Shown here: positions 47,171-57,884 of the stretch, one piece after another
Position numbering within the stretch: the first letter of the stretch is position 1
Layout of the letters: every line of letters begins with the position of its first letter
DNA from: a bacterium endosymbiont of Escarpia laminata
GTDB taxonomy: Bacteria; Pseudomonadota; Gammaproteobacteria; Chromatiales; Chromatiaceae
NCBI GenBank assembly: GCA_003660235.1
Contig: QGON01000065.1
Coordinates: 23,897-87,896 of the forward strand
Length of the DNA: 64,000 bases
Direction: 5' to 3'
Notes under the pieces: generated by a model
The model's database searches: none
What the model was told of the DNA's origin: nothing
The model's input: only the letters and a program-made list of their open reading frames with translations
Made by a program: the position numbers and the translations under genes

Positions 47171-48553
47171 CTAGAAATCATCAGCGCGCATGTAGCTTTT
47201 GCCTTGGTGCAGATCATTCATCCCCCCGCTCTTTACCTGGGGTTTGCTGGCGGCTTCCTGCTTAGGCTGAAAATTCTTCAGATTACGCATATTCTGTTCG
47301 TTCAATGGGCTCCAGAGACGAACCACCCCGATCAATTCATGCTCAGGATAGACCGGATGAGGCTGCGTCCAAGAATAGACATCAGCTAGGCCACTCAGCC
47401 GTACATTGGCCTTGGCCCGGGAGCGCTTGTTCAACTCATCCACGATGCGAGAGACTTCCTGCTCCTCTTTGTACCCATCCTTGTGCACATCGACGTACTG
47501 CTCAACAATCTGCCCAACCGTCGACTCTTCAGTCACCATCGCCTTACCAGCAACAAACATTGCGATCTGTTGATCTGCCTGCATTCTTGCCTGATCCAAA
47601 GCGGCCGCACGCTGGCGGCGGGCCTGACGTTTGTTGTCACCTCGATAGGCGTTACCCCACTGGCCATAGGAAATCAGGACCGGGTAGCCATGTTCGTCAT
47701 ACAAACGACGGATGCCAAACTGATCGATCAACAGTGCCGCATCACCAGCTACCACATCATGGACCGGCCTACCCTTTTTTGCTTCATTGGCAGTGAGTTT
47801 GCCCCGCCGGGTGCCAATCTCGTGGGCAAACTGGCGCATCTTCTGTGATGCGACGACTACCACCCCAATCACATGCTCGCCACTCTTGTTCTGCGCCTCG
47901 AAGGTCTGCACCGGCACCAACCCGGCTAGCGACCCCATGGCCTCTTTCACGGAACTCTTGGTCAAAGCATCCTTGAACAGATCATGACGTTGCGACTTGG
48001 GGGTTTTGCCATACTCTTCCGGATCTATGCCCAGTTCTTCCAGAGCCTTGTCGAGGCGACCCTCGGTCAGAGTCAGCATCTTGTCGATAATACGTGCGAC
48101 CTTGTTCTGATCCCGCCACAGCGAGTCATCGAAATCAGGAACCTCGCCGCTATTGTCTGCAAAATAACTCCTGACCTTTTCCGACTTGATCTTCGCACTG
48201 AGACTCATCAGGTAACCATTTTCTGCATCAGAAAGAGCACTTTCATAGGCCATCACCCGGTATTTCGGCCACTGACTGTTCTGTGGCGCAACCTGCACTT
48301 CTGCCCAGGTCTTGCCGACATAGAGTTCTCCCGCCGCCATGCGCTGTTGCAGGCTCTTGCCAAAACCTTCGGAAAAAAAACGATTGAATGCAGCTTCCAC
48401 TTCCATCGCAGGGTCAACATAAGGGTCGGGGGCCGAAGCAGCCTCCATCTCAGCATCAGCCTGACTCTCGCTGGCCATCCCGCCCAGTGGATATCCAACA
48501 ACTCCCATTGCCAAGACACAGGAAACCATCATTGCAATTAATCTTCTATTCAT
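47171..48553 (-). CDS. Conserved exported protein of unknown function (possibly DUF6844)
   Basis: 460-aa intact ORF with signal peptide, in operon with CsgG-like genes. Confidence 0.6.
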   Translation of the reverse strand: MNRRLIAMMVSCVLAMGVVGYPLGGMASESQADAEMEAASAPDPYVDPAMEVEAAFNRFFSEGFGKSLQQRMAAGELYVGKTWAEVQVAPQNSQWPKYRVMAYESALSDAENGYLMSLSAKIKSEKVRSYFADNSGEVPDFDDSLWRDQNKVARIIDKMLTLTEGRLDKALEELGIDPEEYGKTPKSQRHDLFKDALTKSSVKEAMGSLAGLVPVQTFEAQNKSGEHVIGVVVVASQKMRQFAHEIGTRRGKLTANEAKKGRPVHDVVAGDAALLIDQFGIRRLYDEHGYPVLISYGQWGNAYRGDNKRQARRQRAAALDQARMQADQQIAMFVAGKAMVTEESTVGQIVEQYVDVHKDGYKEEQEVSRIVDELNKRSRAKANVRLSGLADVYSWTQPHPVYPEHELIGVVRLWSPLNEQNMRNLKNFQPKQEAASKPQVKSGGMNDLHQGKSYMRADDF

Positions 48554-48643
48554 CGTGACAATTCCTTAATAAGTCCATCCGCTAGCGGGCCACCATCAGT
48601 GATACTACAGCTAGATATTACCTGATGAATTTGTGTTGTCTGC

Positions 48644-49537
48644 TTAGGGTTTTCTGAGGATATCGCCCACAGCAATCTCCTCATCCTCTTCCAGCTTGAT
48701 GATCTTTACGACGGAGTATTTTGGCTTCACCCGGGTCACCTTTACTTTACCGATGTAGGTTTCGTCCTTTCCAAGGCTGACGCCGGTATCCGGATCAAAC
48801 AGCTCCTCGTCGACATGAAACAGCGCCAGGGTCGTGCCCTTTTTCAGCCCCCCATCCCCGCCGCGATTGATGGTCAGTTTTTTCCCCTTAATCTTGATAA
48901 CTTTCATCGGAAAGACAGTCGCCACCAACTGATCGGCCATCTGTGCCGACACCTTCTTCGCCATTTTTGAGAAGTACACACTACTTGGCGCACCTCCCTT
49001 CTTGTTGACCATCTTACGTTTGGTGGCAAAGCTTGCCTTCATATAGAAGTTGGCCTTCATCTGCCCTGTGGTAGTGTCGATGACCTGCGCTTGGATCTCC
49101 AGCAGCCCGGAATCCGTCCGGAAATATTTGTCATCCATGTTTGGCACAGATTTGTGGGAACGGTAAAACTTGAAGTCCTGTACGGTGGGAAGGATCAGAA
49201 AGTTGGCATTCTCCAAGCCCCCGGTCGACGCTGCATTGCCCTTGGCCAGATCACTGGCCGCAAACTGCTGTTCCTCCCTGATCGCCGCCAGTTTAGCCTT
49301 ATCCCGTGTCAAGGTTTTGAACTTTCGAGTCTGATTAATCGAAAATTCCATCTCTGACAATATTGTCTGGATATTGAGGTAGCGACGAGAGTATTTGCTG
49401 ACCTTCTCTCCAACTTCCGAAGGTTTGATTGCAACCCGGGGAAGTTCAGCTGCTGCCAGGGTTGAAGCAATCCCTGCAAAAAACAGAACAGCAACTGCGA
49501 TAACCAGAAAAGCAAGACGATACTTTGAGTGAAACAT
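48644..49537 (-). CDS. Second CsgG-like exported protein
   Basis: Signal peptide; 'NFLILPTVQDFKFY', 'LLEIQAQVIDTTTGQMKANFYMKAS'; C-terminal domain similar to the product of 45897-47162. Confidence 0.65.
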   Translation of the reverse strand: MFHSKYRLAFLVIAVAVLFFAGIASTLAAAELPRVAIKPSEVGEKVSKYSRRYLNIQTILSEMEFSINQTRKFKTLTRDKAKLAAIREEQQFAASDLAKGNAASTGGLENANFLILPTVQDFKFYRSHKSVPNMDDKYFRTDSGLLEIQAQVIDTTTGQMKANFYMKASFATKRKMVNKKGGAPSSVYFSKMAKKVSAQMADQLVATVFPMKVIKIKGKKLTINRGGDGGLKKGTTLALFHVDEELFDPDTGVSLGKDETYIGKVKVTRVKPKYSVVKIIKLEEDEEIAVGDILRKP

Positions 49538-49905
49538 CCAATACCCCTATATTTTAGTGTTATTTTAACTACATCCTTTACCTGCTCCTTCCTCTCTGAC
49601 AGCCTGGAAGGAGGGATCACAAAGCAACTTAAAACATCCTATTCAGCTTTCCCCCCCAACCTTTTCGCAATAATGAGCTTGGTATTCTTCAACAGATCTG
49701 ACAGCTGTTGTCTTGCCAAACGAGGTAAGAGAGGGAAAGACTGAAAAGCATGAAAGGTGCTCACTTTGGCATAGTAAACTTTATCCATGCGAATAATATG
49801 TCAATGAGAGTCTATCGAGAAAGGCGAAGTTTGTCCTATATTTTTTTACAATAAAAGCCGCATCCAGCGCGGGGCAGACTTTTTTGACAACAATCAGAGA
49901 TTCGG

Positions 49906-50817
49906 TCAGGTCACCTGCACCGGCCTCATATAGGAGATAGGCGCCTTTTCGCTCTCATCAAAGGTGACCTCTTCCCAGGCATCCTGGTTCTGCATCAGCT
50001 CCCGCAACAGGCGGTTGTTGAGGGCATGTCCCGATTTGTGACCACTGAAGGCGCCGATCAGGCTGTGGCCGAGCAGGTAGAGATCGCCGATGGCGTCGAG
50101 GATCTTGTGTTTGACGAACTCATCCTCGTAGCGCAGGCCATCTTCGTTCAGCACCCGGTAGTCATCCACGACCACCGCGTTATCCATGCTGCCACCGAGG
50201 GCAAGTTCCCGCTGGCGCAACATCTCGATATCACGCAGGAAGCCGAAGGTCCGGGCGCGGCTCACCTCTCTGACGAAGGAGGTAGAGGAGAAGTCGACGC
50301 TGGCATACTGAGCCCGCTGCACGAACGCCGGATGATCGAAGTCGATGGCAAAGCTCACCTTGAAACCGTCAAAAGGCTCAAAACTGGCGCGTTTGTCTCC
50401 ATCCTCCACCACGACCTTGCGTTTAATCTTGATGAATCGCTTGGCCGCGTTCTGTTCCTCCACTCCGGCGGACTGAAGGAGGAACACGAAGGGTCCGGCA
50501 CTGCCGTCCATGATCGGCACTTCGGGGGCGCTGACATCAACATAGGCATTATCGATACCGAGTCCGGCGAAGGCCGAAAGCAGATGTTCCACCGTCGAGA
50601 TCCTGACACCGTGCTGCATCAGGGTCGTAGAGAGACGAGTGTCACCGACATTTTCCGGGCAGGCACGGATCTCGACTGCCGGATCCAGGTCAACCCGGCG
50701 AAACACGATACCAGTATCCGGCGCAGCGGGCCTTAGGATCAGATAGACCTTTTGACCAGTATGCAATCCGACGCCAGTGGCGCGAATCACATTTTTCAGT
50801 GTGCGTTGCCGAATCAT
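49906..50817 (-). CDS. lpxC: UDP-3-O-acyl-N-acetylglucosamine deacetylase
   Basis: '[21 protein letters not shown]', '[18 protein letters not shown]', '[15 protein letters not shown]'. Confidence 0.97.
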   Translation of the reverse strand: MIRQRTLKNVIRATGVGLHTGQKVYLILRPAAPDTGIVFRRVDLDPAVEIRACPENVGDTRLSTTLMQHGVRISTVEHLLSAFAGLGIDNAYVDVSAPEVPIMDGSAGPFVFLLQSAGVEEQNAAKRFIKIKRKVVVEDGDKRASFEPFDGFKVSFAIDFDHPAFVQRAQYASVDFSSTSFVREVSRARTFGFLRDIEMLRQRELALGGSMDNAVVVDDYRVLNEDGLRYEDEFVKHKILDAIGDLYLLGHSLIGAFSGHKSGHALNNRLLRELMQNQDAWEEVTFDESEKAPISYMRPVQVT

Positions 50818-51003
50818 TGCCGTTTTCGCTCCCTTGAGAAATTGACCTTTATGAGCGCGGGAATGTTATCACATGTCAAAATATCCGACAAAAATGCGGT
50901 CACACTCTTTGAACATGCGGGTCGGAGCCAAATTTGATTTCGGCCCCGGCACGCTGCACTACCCTGAAACTCCAACACTCAGAACACGGCTATTCCACAA
51001 AGT

Positions 51004-52179
51004 TCAATCGGCCTGACGACGCAGGAATGCCGGGATATCAAGGTAGTCGAGACTGGTCTCTGCCGGCGCTTTGACGGCAGGTTTGGCCGCCATACCCTTG
51101 CGCACCACCGTCGGACGATCCAGATCCCTGTAGTCAGCCGGACCTGGATTGACGATATCCGCAGCCACCAGTTCCAGCCCCGCATCGGCCTGACGAGCCG
51201 GTTTCGGTAATTCGGCCACTGACAGATCACCCAGTCCGGTGGCTACCACGGTAACCCGCATCTCCTCCTGCATATCGCCGTCGATGACCGTTCCCACCAC
51301 CACAGTGGCATCTTCATCTGCGAACTCCCGCACAGTATTGCCCACCTCGTCGAACTCACCGATGGAGAGGTTCAGACCCGCTGTGATATTGACCAGAATA
51401 CCTTTTGCGCCAGACAGGTTGATGTCTTCCAGCAGCGGACTGCGAATCGCCTTCTCCGCCGCCTCACGAGCCCGGTTCTCACCCGTTGCCTCACCTGAAC
51501 CCATCATTGCCGCACCCATCTCCGACATCACCGTCTTCACGTCAGCAAAGTCCACATTGATCAGACCGGGACGGGTAATCAGCTCTGCAATGCCCTGTAC
51601 CGCGTTCAGCAACACATCGTTTGCCGCTTTGAAGGCGTTCAACAGACTCATATCCTTGCCCAGCACCGTCAACAACTTCTCATTGGGAATGGTGATCAGG
51701 GAGTCGACGCTCTTCGACAGTTCGGCCATGCCCGCTTCGGCAATCCTCATGCGTTTGCTGCCTTCGAAGCCAAAGGGCTTGGTCACTACTGCCACCGTCA
51801 GAATGCCCAACTCCTTGGCAACTTGGGCAACCACCGGCGCTGCGCCAGTACCTGTGCCGCCGCCCATGCCGGCAGTGATGAAGACCATATCGGCCCCCTC
51901 CAGCACTTCATGGATCCGGTCATGATCATCAAGGGCAGCCTGCCGGCCTATCTCAGGATCTGCGCCTGCACCCAGGCCTTTGGTGATATCGGAACCCAGT
52001 TGCAACAGCGTACGCACCTCACTGTTGCGCAGTGCCTGCGCATCGGTATTGGCACAGATGAAGTCAACACCCTCAATCTCGCCCGAAAGCATGTGGTTCA
52101 CTGCATTGCCACCGCCGCCGCCTACGCCTACCACTTTGATCACAGCGTTTTGACTGTGTGTATCCATTAATTCAAACAT
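51004..52179 (-). CDS. ftsZ: Cell division protein FtsZ
   Basis: '[13 protein letters not shown]', '[14 protein letters not shown]', C-terminal '[12 protein letters not shown]'. Confidence 0.98.
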   Translation of the reverse strand: MFELMDTHSQNAVIKVVGVGGGGGNAVNHMLSGEIEGVDFICANTDAQALRNSEVRTLLQLGSDITKGLGAGADPEIGRQAALDDHDRIHEVLEGADMVFITAGMGGGTGTGAAPVVAQVAKELGILTVAVVTKPFGFEGSKRMRIAEAGMAELSKSVDSLITIPNEKLLTVLGKDMSLLNAFKAANDVLLNAVQGIAELITRPGLINVDFADVKTVMSEMGAAMMGSGEATGENRAREAAEKAIRSPLLEDINLSGAKGILVNITAGLNLSIGEFDEVGNTVREFADEDATVVVGTVIDGDMQEEMRVTVVATGLGDLSVAELPKPARQADAGLELVAADIVNPGPADYRDLDRPTVVRKGMAAKPAVKAPAETSLDYLDIPAFLRRQAD

Positions 52180-52236
52180 TGCCTATCTCCTCTTTTGTCC
52201 GCCCGTCTGTCTGCCAACAGCCTGCTCTACATAAAG

Positions 52237-53472
52237 TTAAAAATTACCTTGAAACCAATTCTTCATCCGTTCCCAGATCGCTTTCATTCCCCCGTCATGG
52301 GTGAGATCCGCCACACCACGACTCCGGTTCGTGTTACCGAACAACAGCAACCCGACGCCGGTGGAATAAATCGGGTTGCGCACCACGTCGGCCAGCCCGG
52401 TGACGTATTGCGGCACCCCGAGTCTGACCGGCATGTGAAACACTTCTTCCGCCAACTCGATCACCCCTTCCATCTTGGAACTTCCGCCGGTCAGCACCAC
52501 GCCGCCCGCAATCACATCCTCAAAACCGCTACGTCGCAGTTCCGCCTGAATCAGTGTCATCAACTCCTCGTAACGGGGTTCAACCACCTCCGCCAGGGTC
52601 TGACGCGACAGCCTGCGCGGCGGCCGGTCACCGATGCTGGGCACCTCGATGCTCTCATCGTTGGTGGCCAGCTGGGTCAGGGCGCAGGCATATTTGATCT
52701 TGATCTCTTCTGCGTGCTGGGTCGGTGTGCGCAGCGCCACCGCAATATCATTGGTCACCTGATCACCGGCGATGGGGATCACTGCGGTGTGCCGAATCGC
52801 TCCACCGGTAAAGACCGCTATGTCGGTGGTGCCGCCGCCGATATCCACCAGGCAGACCCCCAGCTCCTTTTCGTCATCGCTCAGTACCGAGTAACTCGAC
52901 GCCAACTGTTCCAGGATCAGGTCATCGACCTCCAGACCGCAGCGACGCACGCATTTGATGATGTTCTGCGCCGCGCTGACGGCCCCAGTGACCATGTGCA
53001 CTCGGGCTTCGAGGCGCACACCCGACATACCGATGGGATCGCGGATCCCCTCCTGTTCATCGATGATGAATTCCTGGGGCAGGATATGCAGGATCTTCTG
53101 ATCCGCCGGGATCGCCACTGCCCTGGCCGCATCGATCACCCGTTCCACATCACCCTGGGTGACCTCTTTGTCACGAATCGCCACGATGCCGTGAGAGTTG
53201 AGGCTGCTGATATGGCTGCCGGCGATACCGGCAAAGACCGAGTTGATCTCGCAGCCCGCCATCAATTCAGCCTCTTCCACCGCCCGCTGAATCGACTGGA
53301 CCGTGGACTCGATATTCACCACGACCCCTTTCTTCAACCCGCGTGAGCGGTGGGAGCCGATGCCGATGATCTCTATCTCATCACCAGTCTTGACCTCTCC
53401 CACGATGGCCACCACCTTGGAGGTACCGATATCCAGGCCAATAATCAGATTCTTTTCACTTTTCTTGGTCAT
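52237..53472 (-). CDS. ftsA: Cell division protein FtsA
   Basis: 'IIGLDIGTSKVVAIVGEV', 'DIGGGTTDIAVFTGG', C-terminal amphipathic helix. Confidence 0.97.
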   Translation of the reverse strand: MTKKSEKNLIIGLDIGTSKVVAIVGEVKTGDEIEIIGIGSHRSRGLKKGVVVNIESTVQSIQRAVEEAELMAGCEINSVFAGIAGSHISSLNSHGIVAIRDKEVTQGDVERVIDAARAVAIPADQKILHILPQEFIIDEQEGIRDPIGMSGVRLEARVHMVTGAVSAAQNIIKCVRRCGLEVDDLILEQLASSYSVLSDDEKELGVCLVDIGGGTTDIAVFTGGAIRHTAVIPIAGDQVTNDIAVALRTPTQHAEEIKIKYACALTQLATNDESIEVPSIGDRPPRRLSRQTLAEVVEPRYEELMTLIQAELRRSGFEDVIAGGVVLTGGSSKMEGVIELAEEVFHMPVRLGVPQYVTGLADVVRNPIYSTGVGLLLFGNTNRSRGVADLTHDGGMKAIWERMKNWFQGNF

Positions 53473-54285
53473 TCAGAGTCCTGCAATCCGGTTTTTTCCG
53501 CTCTGCCAAGCCGGATTGTCTGTTGATAATTTCTGCTTCGGCAACGCCTTCCAGCGTGCCGTAAATCCATTGGTATAACGCAGATCCACCGCTTCCAACT
53601 GCCCCTCTTTGCCATCTCCCAAGCCGGGATAGAGCCGGACAAAACGTGCCAGCCGCGGGGCAAGGTCAGATCGTCCCAAATTCAATGTCAGACCCTGCCG
53701 GGTCTGCAGCCGCCACGCCTGACGGGCATCGACCAAGACATGTTTCAGATCCAGCCCCACGGTCTTCAGCAGCGCCTCGAAGCGCAGAAAATCGCGACTA
53801 ATGGCGGCAGCGTTGCTCTCCGGCCCTTCCAAAGTCACCAATTCAGGCAGTTTTGGCAGCCGCTGGGGACGAAAGATCTCCCCCTGCCGGTTGACCAACG
53901 CCCCCTTACCCCAACGTGCCAGCGCCACCTGCTCCACCACATAAACCCGCAGGGTATCGGGCCAGACCCGCCGCACACTTGCACTGGCCACCCAAGGCAA
54001 TCCTTCCACTTCGGCGCGGACCAACTCGAGGTCGACGCTGAAGAAGCTGCCGCGAATGGCTTTGATAACTGTCTGTTTCAACAGCTTCGGATCGAGGTGT
54101 GATATCTCTCCATCGATCCCAATCACACGCAGCGGCATCACTTTTGGATCCTGCAGCTGGGCAACTCCCCAGGCTGCACCGACTCCACTCAGTACGGACA
54201 ACAGAAGTGCAACCCCCCACACCTGCAGAAGGACCAACCCCTTTTTCCACCGGCTGAGCGGCGCTTTTTTCCGCTGCCGCATCAC
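53473..54285 (-). CDS. ftsQ: Cell division protein FtsQ
   Basis: POTRA-containing single-pass protein, 'LPWVASASVRRVWPDTLRVYVVEQVALARWG'; dcw context. Confidence 0.92.
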   Translation of the reverse strand: MMRQRKKAPLSRWKKGLVLLQVWGVALLLSVLSGVGAAWGVAQLQDPKVMPLRVIGIDGEISHLDPKLLKQTVIKAIRGSFFSVDLELVRAEVEGLPWVASASVRRVWPDTLRVYVVEQVALARWGKGALVNRQGEIFRPQRLPKLPELVTLEGPESNAAAISRDFLRFEALLKTVGLDLKHVLVDARQAWRLQTRQGLTLNLGRSDLAPRLARFVRLYPGLGDGKEGQLEAVDLRYTNGFTARWKALPKQKLSTDNPAWQSGKNRIAGL

Positions 54286-55181
54286 CGCGCCTCTCCGACC
54301 CGGTGGACTTCCGGTACCAACAGCACACCACTGTGCTGTTCAACCTCGGATTGCACCTTCGTTATCAACGCCTCTATGTCCGCCGCAGTGGCATCGCCGG
54401 TGTTGATGATGAAATTAGCGTGCTTTTCAGAGACCTGTGCACCGCCAACCCGCGTCCCCTTGAGACCTGCAGCCTCGATCAGTTTTGCCGCATGTTTGCC
54501 AGTCGGATTTCTGAATACGGAGCCACAACTCGGCAGGCTCGTGGGCTGAGCCGCCGCACGCCGGTCCAACAGCGTCCGAATCACCTGCTGCGACGCGCTC
54601 ACATCCCCCGACTGCAGCTGCAGTTCGGCGGAGAGGAACCACTCCCCTGCAGTGCCCTTTACGCTGCGATAGCCGATATCGAAATCATCTGGACTGCGTT
54701 TCCGCACCTCCCCGTAACGGTCCAGGGTCTCCACCTGTTTCACCTGATCCCAGATCTCACCGCCAAAGGCACCGGCATTCATCGCCAAAGCACCGCCGAG
54801 TGTGCCGGGGATGCCCGCCAGAAACTCGGCCCCGCAAAGACCCGCCCTCGCCGCAGTGCGCGCCACCTTGGCGCAGGAGACGCCCGCCTCCGCGTAGAGT
54901 CGTGTCCCGTCCCGCCATTCCAGCCTATTGAGCCGACCCTGAGTGGCAATCACCGTGCCGGGAAAGCCACCGTCGCGCACCAGCAGGTTGCTGCCCAGAC
55001 CCAGCCAGAGCAGCGGTTCATCCGTTTCCAACTGCTGTAGAAACCGCACCAGATCCGCGCTGTCCGCAGGACGGTAGAAACGACGCGCCGGACCGCCAAC
55101 CCGCCAAGTCGTATGACCGGACAGGGGCTCGTTGAACAGCAGTTCACCCCGCAGCGATTTTTCGTCCAGCGCTGGCATCAT
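54282..55181 (-). CDS. murB: UDP-N-acetylenolpyruvoylglucosamine reductase
   Basis: 'TTWRVGGPARRFYRP', 'GAEFLAGIPGTLGGALAMNAGAFGGE', 'PSCGSVFRNP'. Confidence 0.96.
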   Translation of the reverse strand: MMPALDEKSLRGELLFNEPLSGHTTWRVGGPARRFYRPADSADLVRFLQQLETDEPLLWLGLGSNLLVRDGGFPGTVIATQGRLNRLEWRDGTRLYAEAGVSCAKVARTAARAGLCGAEFLAGIPGTLGGALAMNAGAFGGEIWDQVKQVETLDRYGEVRKRSPDDFDIGYRSVKGTAGEWFLSAELQLQSGDVSASQQVIRTLLDRRAAAQPTSLPSCGSVFRNPTGKHAAKLIEAAGLKGTRVGGAQVSEKHANFIINTGDATAADIEALITKVQSEVEQHSGVLLVPEVHRVGEAR

Positions 55182-55372
55182 TTCCGGGTCTCCCTTCCAT
55201 ACCTTGGATCATCTGGTCGATGCGCTGAAAGCAGATATCGATTCCGCCCGGTCTGCTGCAGCCCATCTTTCTCATTGTCTTGCAACGAGACGAAACACAG
55301 CTGGAGGTACGCGGAATTCAAGGCCTCCCCACAACCCTGATGGAGCCGACTCATATCGAACAATCTATTCAT
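55178..55372 (-). CDS. Putative 64-aa small protein between murC and murB
   Basis: ORF whose ATG overlaps the murC TGA and whose TGA overlaps the murB ATG (ATGA at both junctions). Confidence 0.5.
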   Translation of the reverse strand: MNRLFDMSRLHQGCGEALNSAYLQLCFVSLQDNEKDGLQQTGRNRYLLSAHRPDDPRYGRETRK

Positions 55373-56808
55373 CCGGGCGTTCCTTCACACAGTCTTTTCG
55401 GCAACTCCGCAGCAATGGCCCCAATGCTGCCCGCCCCGAGCGTGAGCACTATGTCGCCGTCCCGCAGCAGACCCGCCAAAACCTCCGGCAACTCCTCCAA
55501 CGGCTCGACAAATACCGGATCAACCTGCCCGCGAGTACGTACAGCACGGCTCAGCGCACGCCCGTCCGCGCCCTGAATAGGCGCTTCCCCTGCGGCATAG
55601 ACTTCGGTGAGCAGCAGCACATCGGTCTGCGAGAGCACCTGCACGAAATTTTCGAACTGCTCCTGGGTCCGGGTATAGCGATGGGGCTGGAAGGACAACA
55701 CCAGGCGCCGTTCCGGCCAACCGGCCCTCACTGCCGCCAGAGTGGCGGCTATCTCGCTGGGGTGGTGTGCATAGTCATCGACAAACATCACCCGGTCATT
55801 GCCCACGAGACAGTCACCGCTGGTCTGAAAGCGTCGGCCGATCCCCTGAAAATTCTGTAACGCCCGCTGGATACTGGCCTCTTCGACACCCAGCTCCAGT
55901 GCTACGGTAATCGCAGCAAGGGCGTTCAACACATTGTGGCGTCCCGGCATATTGAGGGTGACCCGCAGGTCCTGATTCCAACCCTCGCACTCCAACCCGA
56001 AACGGGTGATCGCCCCCTCCTGGGTGACATCCACCGCCCGCACATCAGCGTCTTGGGAGAATCCGTAGGTGCGCACCCGCCGGGTGATCTCAGGCAATAG
56101 CCCACGGACTTCCGCGTCATCGATACAGAGGACCGCGAGGCCATAGAAAGGCAGGTGGTGAAGAAACTCCAGAAAGGCCCCGCGAAGACGGTCGAAATCG
56201 CCACCGTAGGTGCTCATATGATCGGCATCGATATTGGTCACCACCGCCAGCATGGGCTGCAGATAGAGGAATGATGCATCGCTCTCATCCGCTTCCGCCA
56301 CCAGGTAGTCTCCCTCTCCCAGCTGTGCATTGGCGCCGGCGCTGTTGAGGCGTCCACCGATCACGAAAGTGGGGTCCAGCCCCGCCTCTCCCAGCACACT
56401 CGCCACCAGACTGGTGGTGGTGGTCTTGCCGTGGGTGCCAGCCACCGCGATGCCGTAGTGGAAACGCATGATCTCCGCCAGCATCTCCGCTCGCGGCACC
56501 ACCGGGATACGCCACTCTCTGGCAGCCTGTACTTCCGGGTTATCCGCTTTCACGGCGCTGGAGATCACGACGGCATCACAATCCTTGACCTGCTCCGCAG
56601 CATGGCCGATGAATATCTGCGCGCCCAATCCAGCCAACCGCCGGGTCACCGCGCTTTCACGCTGATCGGATCCGGAAACCGCATAATCCAGATTCACCAT
56701 CACCTCGGCGATACCACTCATACCGGCACCACCGATACCCACAAAATGGATGCGGCGCATGCGGCCCATGCTGTCGGGGGCGTGGCGGCGGCGATTCTTG
56801 TCACTCAT
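55369..56808 (-). CDS. murC: UDP-N-acetylmuramate-L-alanine ligase
   Basis: '[17 protein letters not shown]', '[13 protein letters not shown]', '[10 protein letters not shown]'. Confidence 0.97.
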   Translation of the reverse strand: MSDKNRRRHAPDSMGRMRRIHFVGIGGAGMSGIAEVMVNLDYAVSGSDQRESAVTRRLAGLGAQIFIGHAAEQVKDCDAVVISSAVKADNPEVQAAREWRIPVVPRAEMLAEIMRFHYGIAVAGTHGKTTTTSLVASVLGEAGLDPTFVIGGRLNSAGANAQLGEGDYLVAEADESDASFLYLQPMLAVVTNIDADHMSTYGGDFDRLRGAFLEFLHHLPFYGLAVLCIDDAEVRGLLPEITRRVRTYGFSQDADVRAVDVTQEGAITRFGLECEGWNQDLRVTLNMPGRHNVLNALAAITVALELGVEEASIQRALQNFQGIGRRFQTSGDCLVGNDRVMFVDDYAHHPSEIAATLAAVRAGWPERRLVLSFQPHRYTRTQEQFENFVQVLSQTDVLLLTEVYAAGEAPIQGADGRALSRAVRTRGQVDPVFVEPLEELPEVLAGLLRDGDIVLTLGAGSIGAIAAELPKRLCEGTPG

Positions 56809-57884
56809 CTTTCAATCATCTCCAGACAGGCCCGGCCAACCACTTCAGCGGCATCGGGGCGTGCCAGGCGGCGCGCGGCGATAGCCATCTTCAATAACGT
56901 TTCCCGATCACCCAACAGGGCTTTCAGCCTGGCCGCCAGGGACGCCGCATCCAGAGATGTCTGGGGGGCAAGCAGTGCGGCACCTGCATCCACCAGAAAG
57001 GCTGCATTGCGGCTCTGATGATCGTCGACCGCATGGGGAAAAGGGACCAGAATCGCACCCAACCCGGTTGCCGCCAGCTCCGAAACGGTAAGCGCACCGG
57101 CCCGGCAGATCACCAGGTCAGCCCAGCCATAGGCACTCGCCATGTCGTGCTCAAAGATGCTGATATCCGCGTCCACTCCATGCTTTTCATAGGCGGAGAC
57201 CGCAGTGTCATAGCTCCGTTCGCCGGCCTGATGGCGCACTTCGGGCCTTTGTCCAACCGGCAGACGAGCCAGTGCGGCCGGCACCGTCTCATTCAATGCC
57301 TGGGCGCCTAGGGAGCCCCCCAGCACCAGCAGATGTAACGCTTCATTCCGACCTTCGAAACGTGCAGCAGGTTCCGGCAGTGCAGCGATTTCAGGACGTA
57401 CCGGGTTGCCCGACTCAACCGCGTTCCTGGCTGCGTCGAAACTGCCGGGGAACGCCTCGAATACCCGACTCGCAATACGGGAGAGGAGACGGTTGGTAAA
57501 GCCAGGGATTGCATTCTGTTCCTGAATCACCAGTGGAATACCCAACAAGCGGGCCATCAGGCCACCCGGGCCGGAGACAAAACCACCCATCCCCAGTACC
57601 AGACTCGGGCGGTTTCTGCGCAGTATCCGCAACGCCTGCCAGAGTGCCTTCAAAATCACAAAAGGCGCTGCCAGCCGACGCTGCAGACCCGTGCCACGAA
57701 CGCCACGGACCTCGATCCACTCCATAGAAATGCCTCGCTGCGGGATCAGTTTCGCCTCCATTCCCCGCCGCGTACCCAGCCAGAAGACATCAATGCCCTC
57801 TGCCATCAGCCAGTCAGCCACCGCCAGTGCCGGAAAGACATGTCCGCCTGTGCCGCCTGCCATCACCATCACACGCGGCTCCAT
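56805..57884 (-). CDS. murG: UDP-GlcNAc:lipid I GlcNAc transferase
   Basis: '[20 protein letters not shown]', '[13 protein letters not shown]'. Confidence 0.97.
   Translation of the reverse strand: MEPRVMVMAGGTGGHVFPALAVADWLMAEGIDVFWLGTRRGMEAKLIPQRGISMEWIEVRGVRGTGLQRRLAAPFVILKALWQALRILRRNRPSLVLGMGGFVSGPGGLMARLLGIPLVIQEQNAIPGFTNRLLSRIASRVFEAFPGSFDAARNAVESGNPVRPEIAALPEPAARFEGRNEALHLLVLGGSLGAQALNETVPAALARLPVGQRPEVRHQAGERSYDTAVSAYEKHGVDADISIFEHDMASAYGWADLVICRAGALTVSELAATGLGAILVPFPHAVDDHQSRNAAFLVDAGAALLAPQTSLDAASLAARLKALLGDRETLLKMAIAARRLARPDAAEVVGRACLEMIER

Noticed and set aside
52195-53346. 383-aa plus-strand ORF antisense to ftsA
   Set aside because: Shadow ORF; ftsA on the minus strand has all family motifs.
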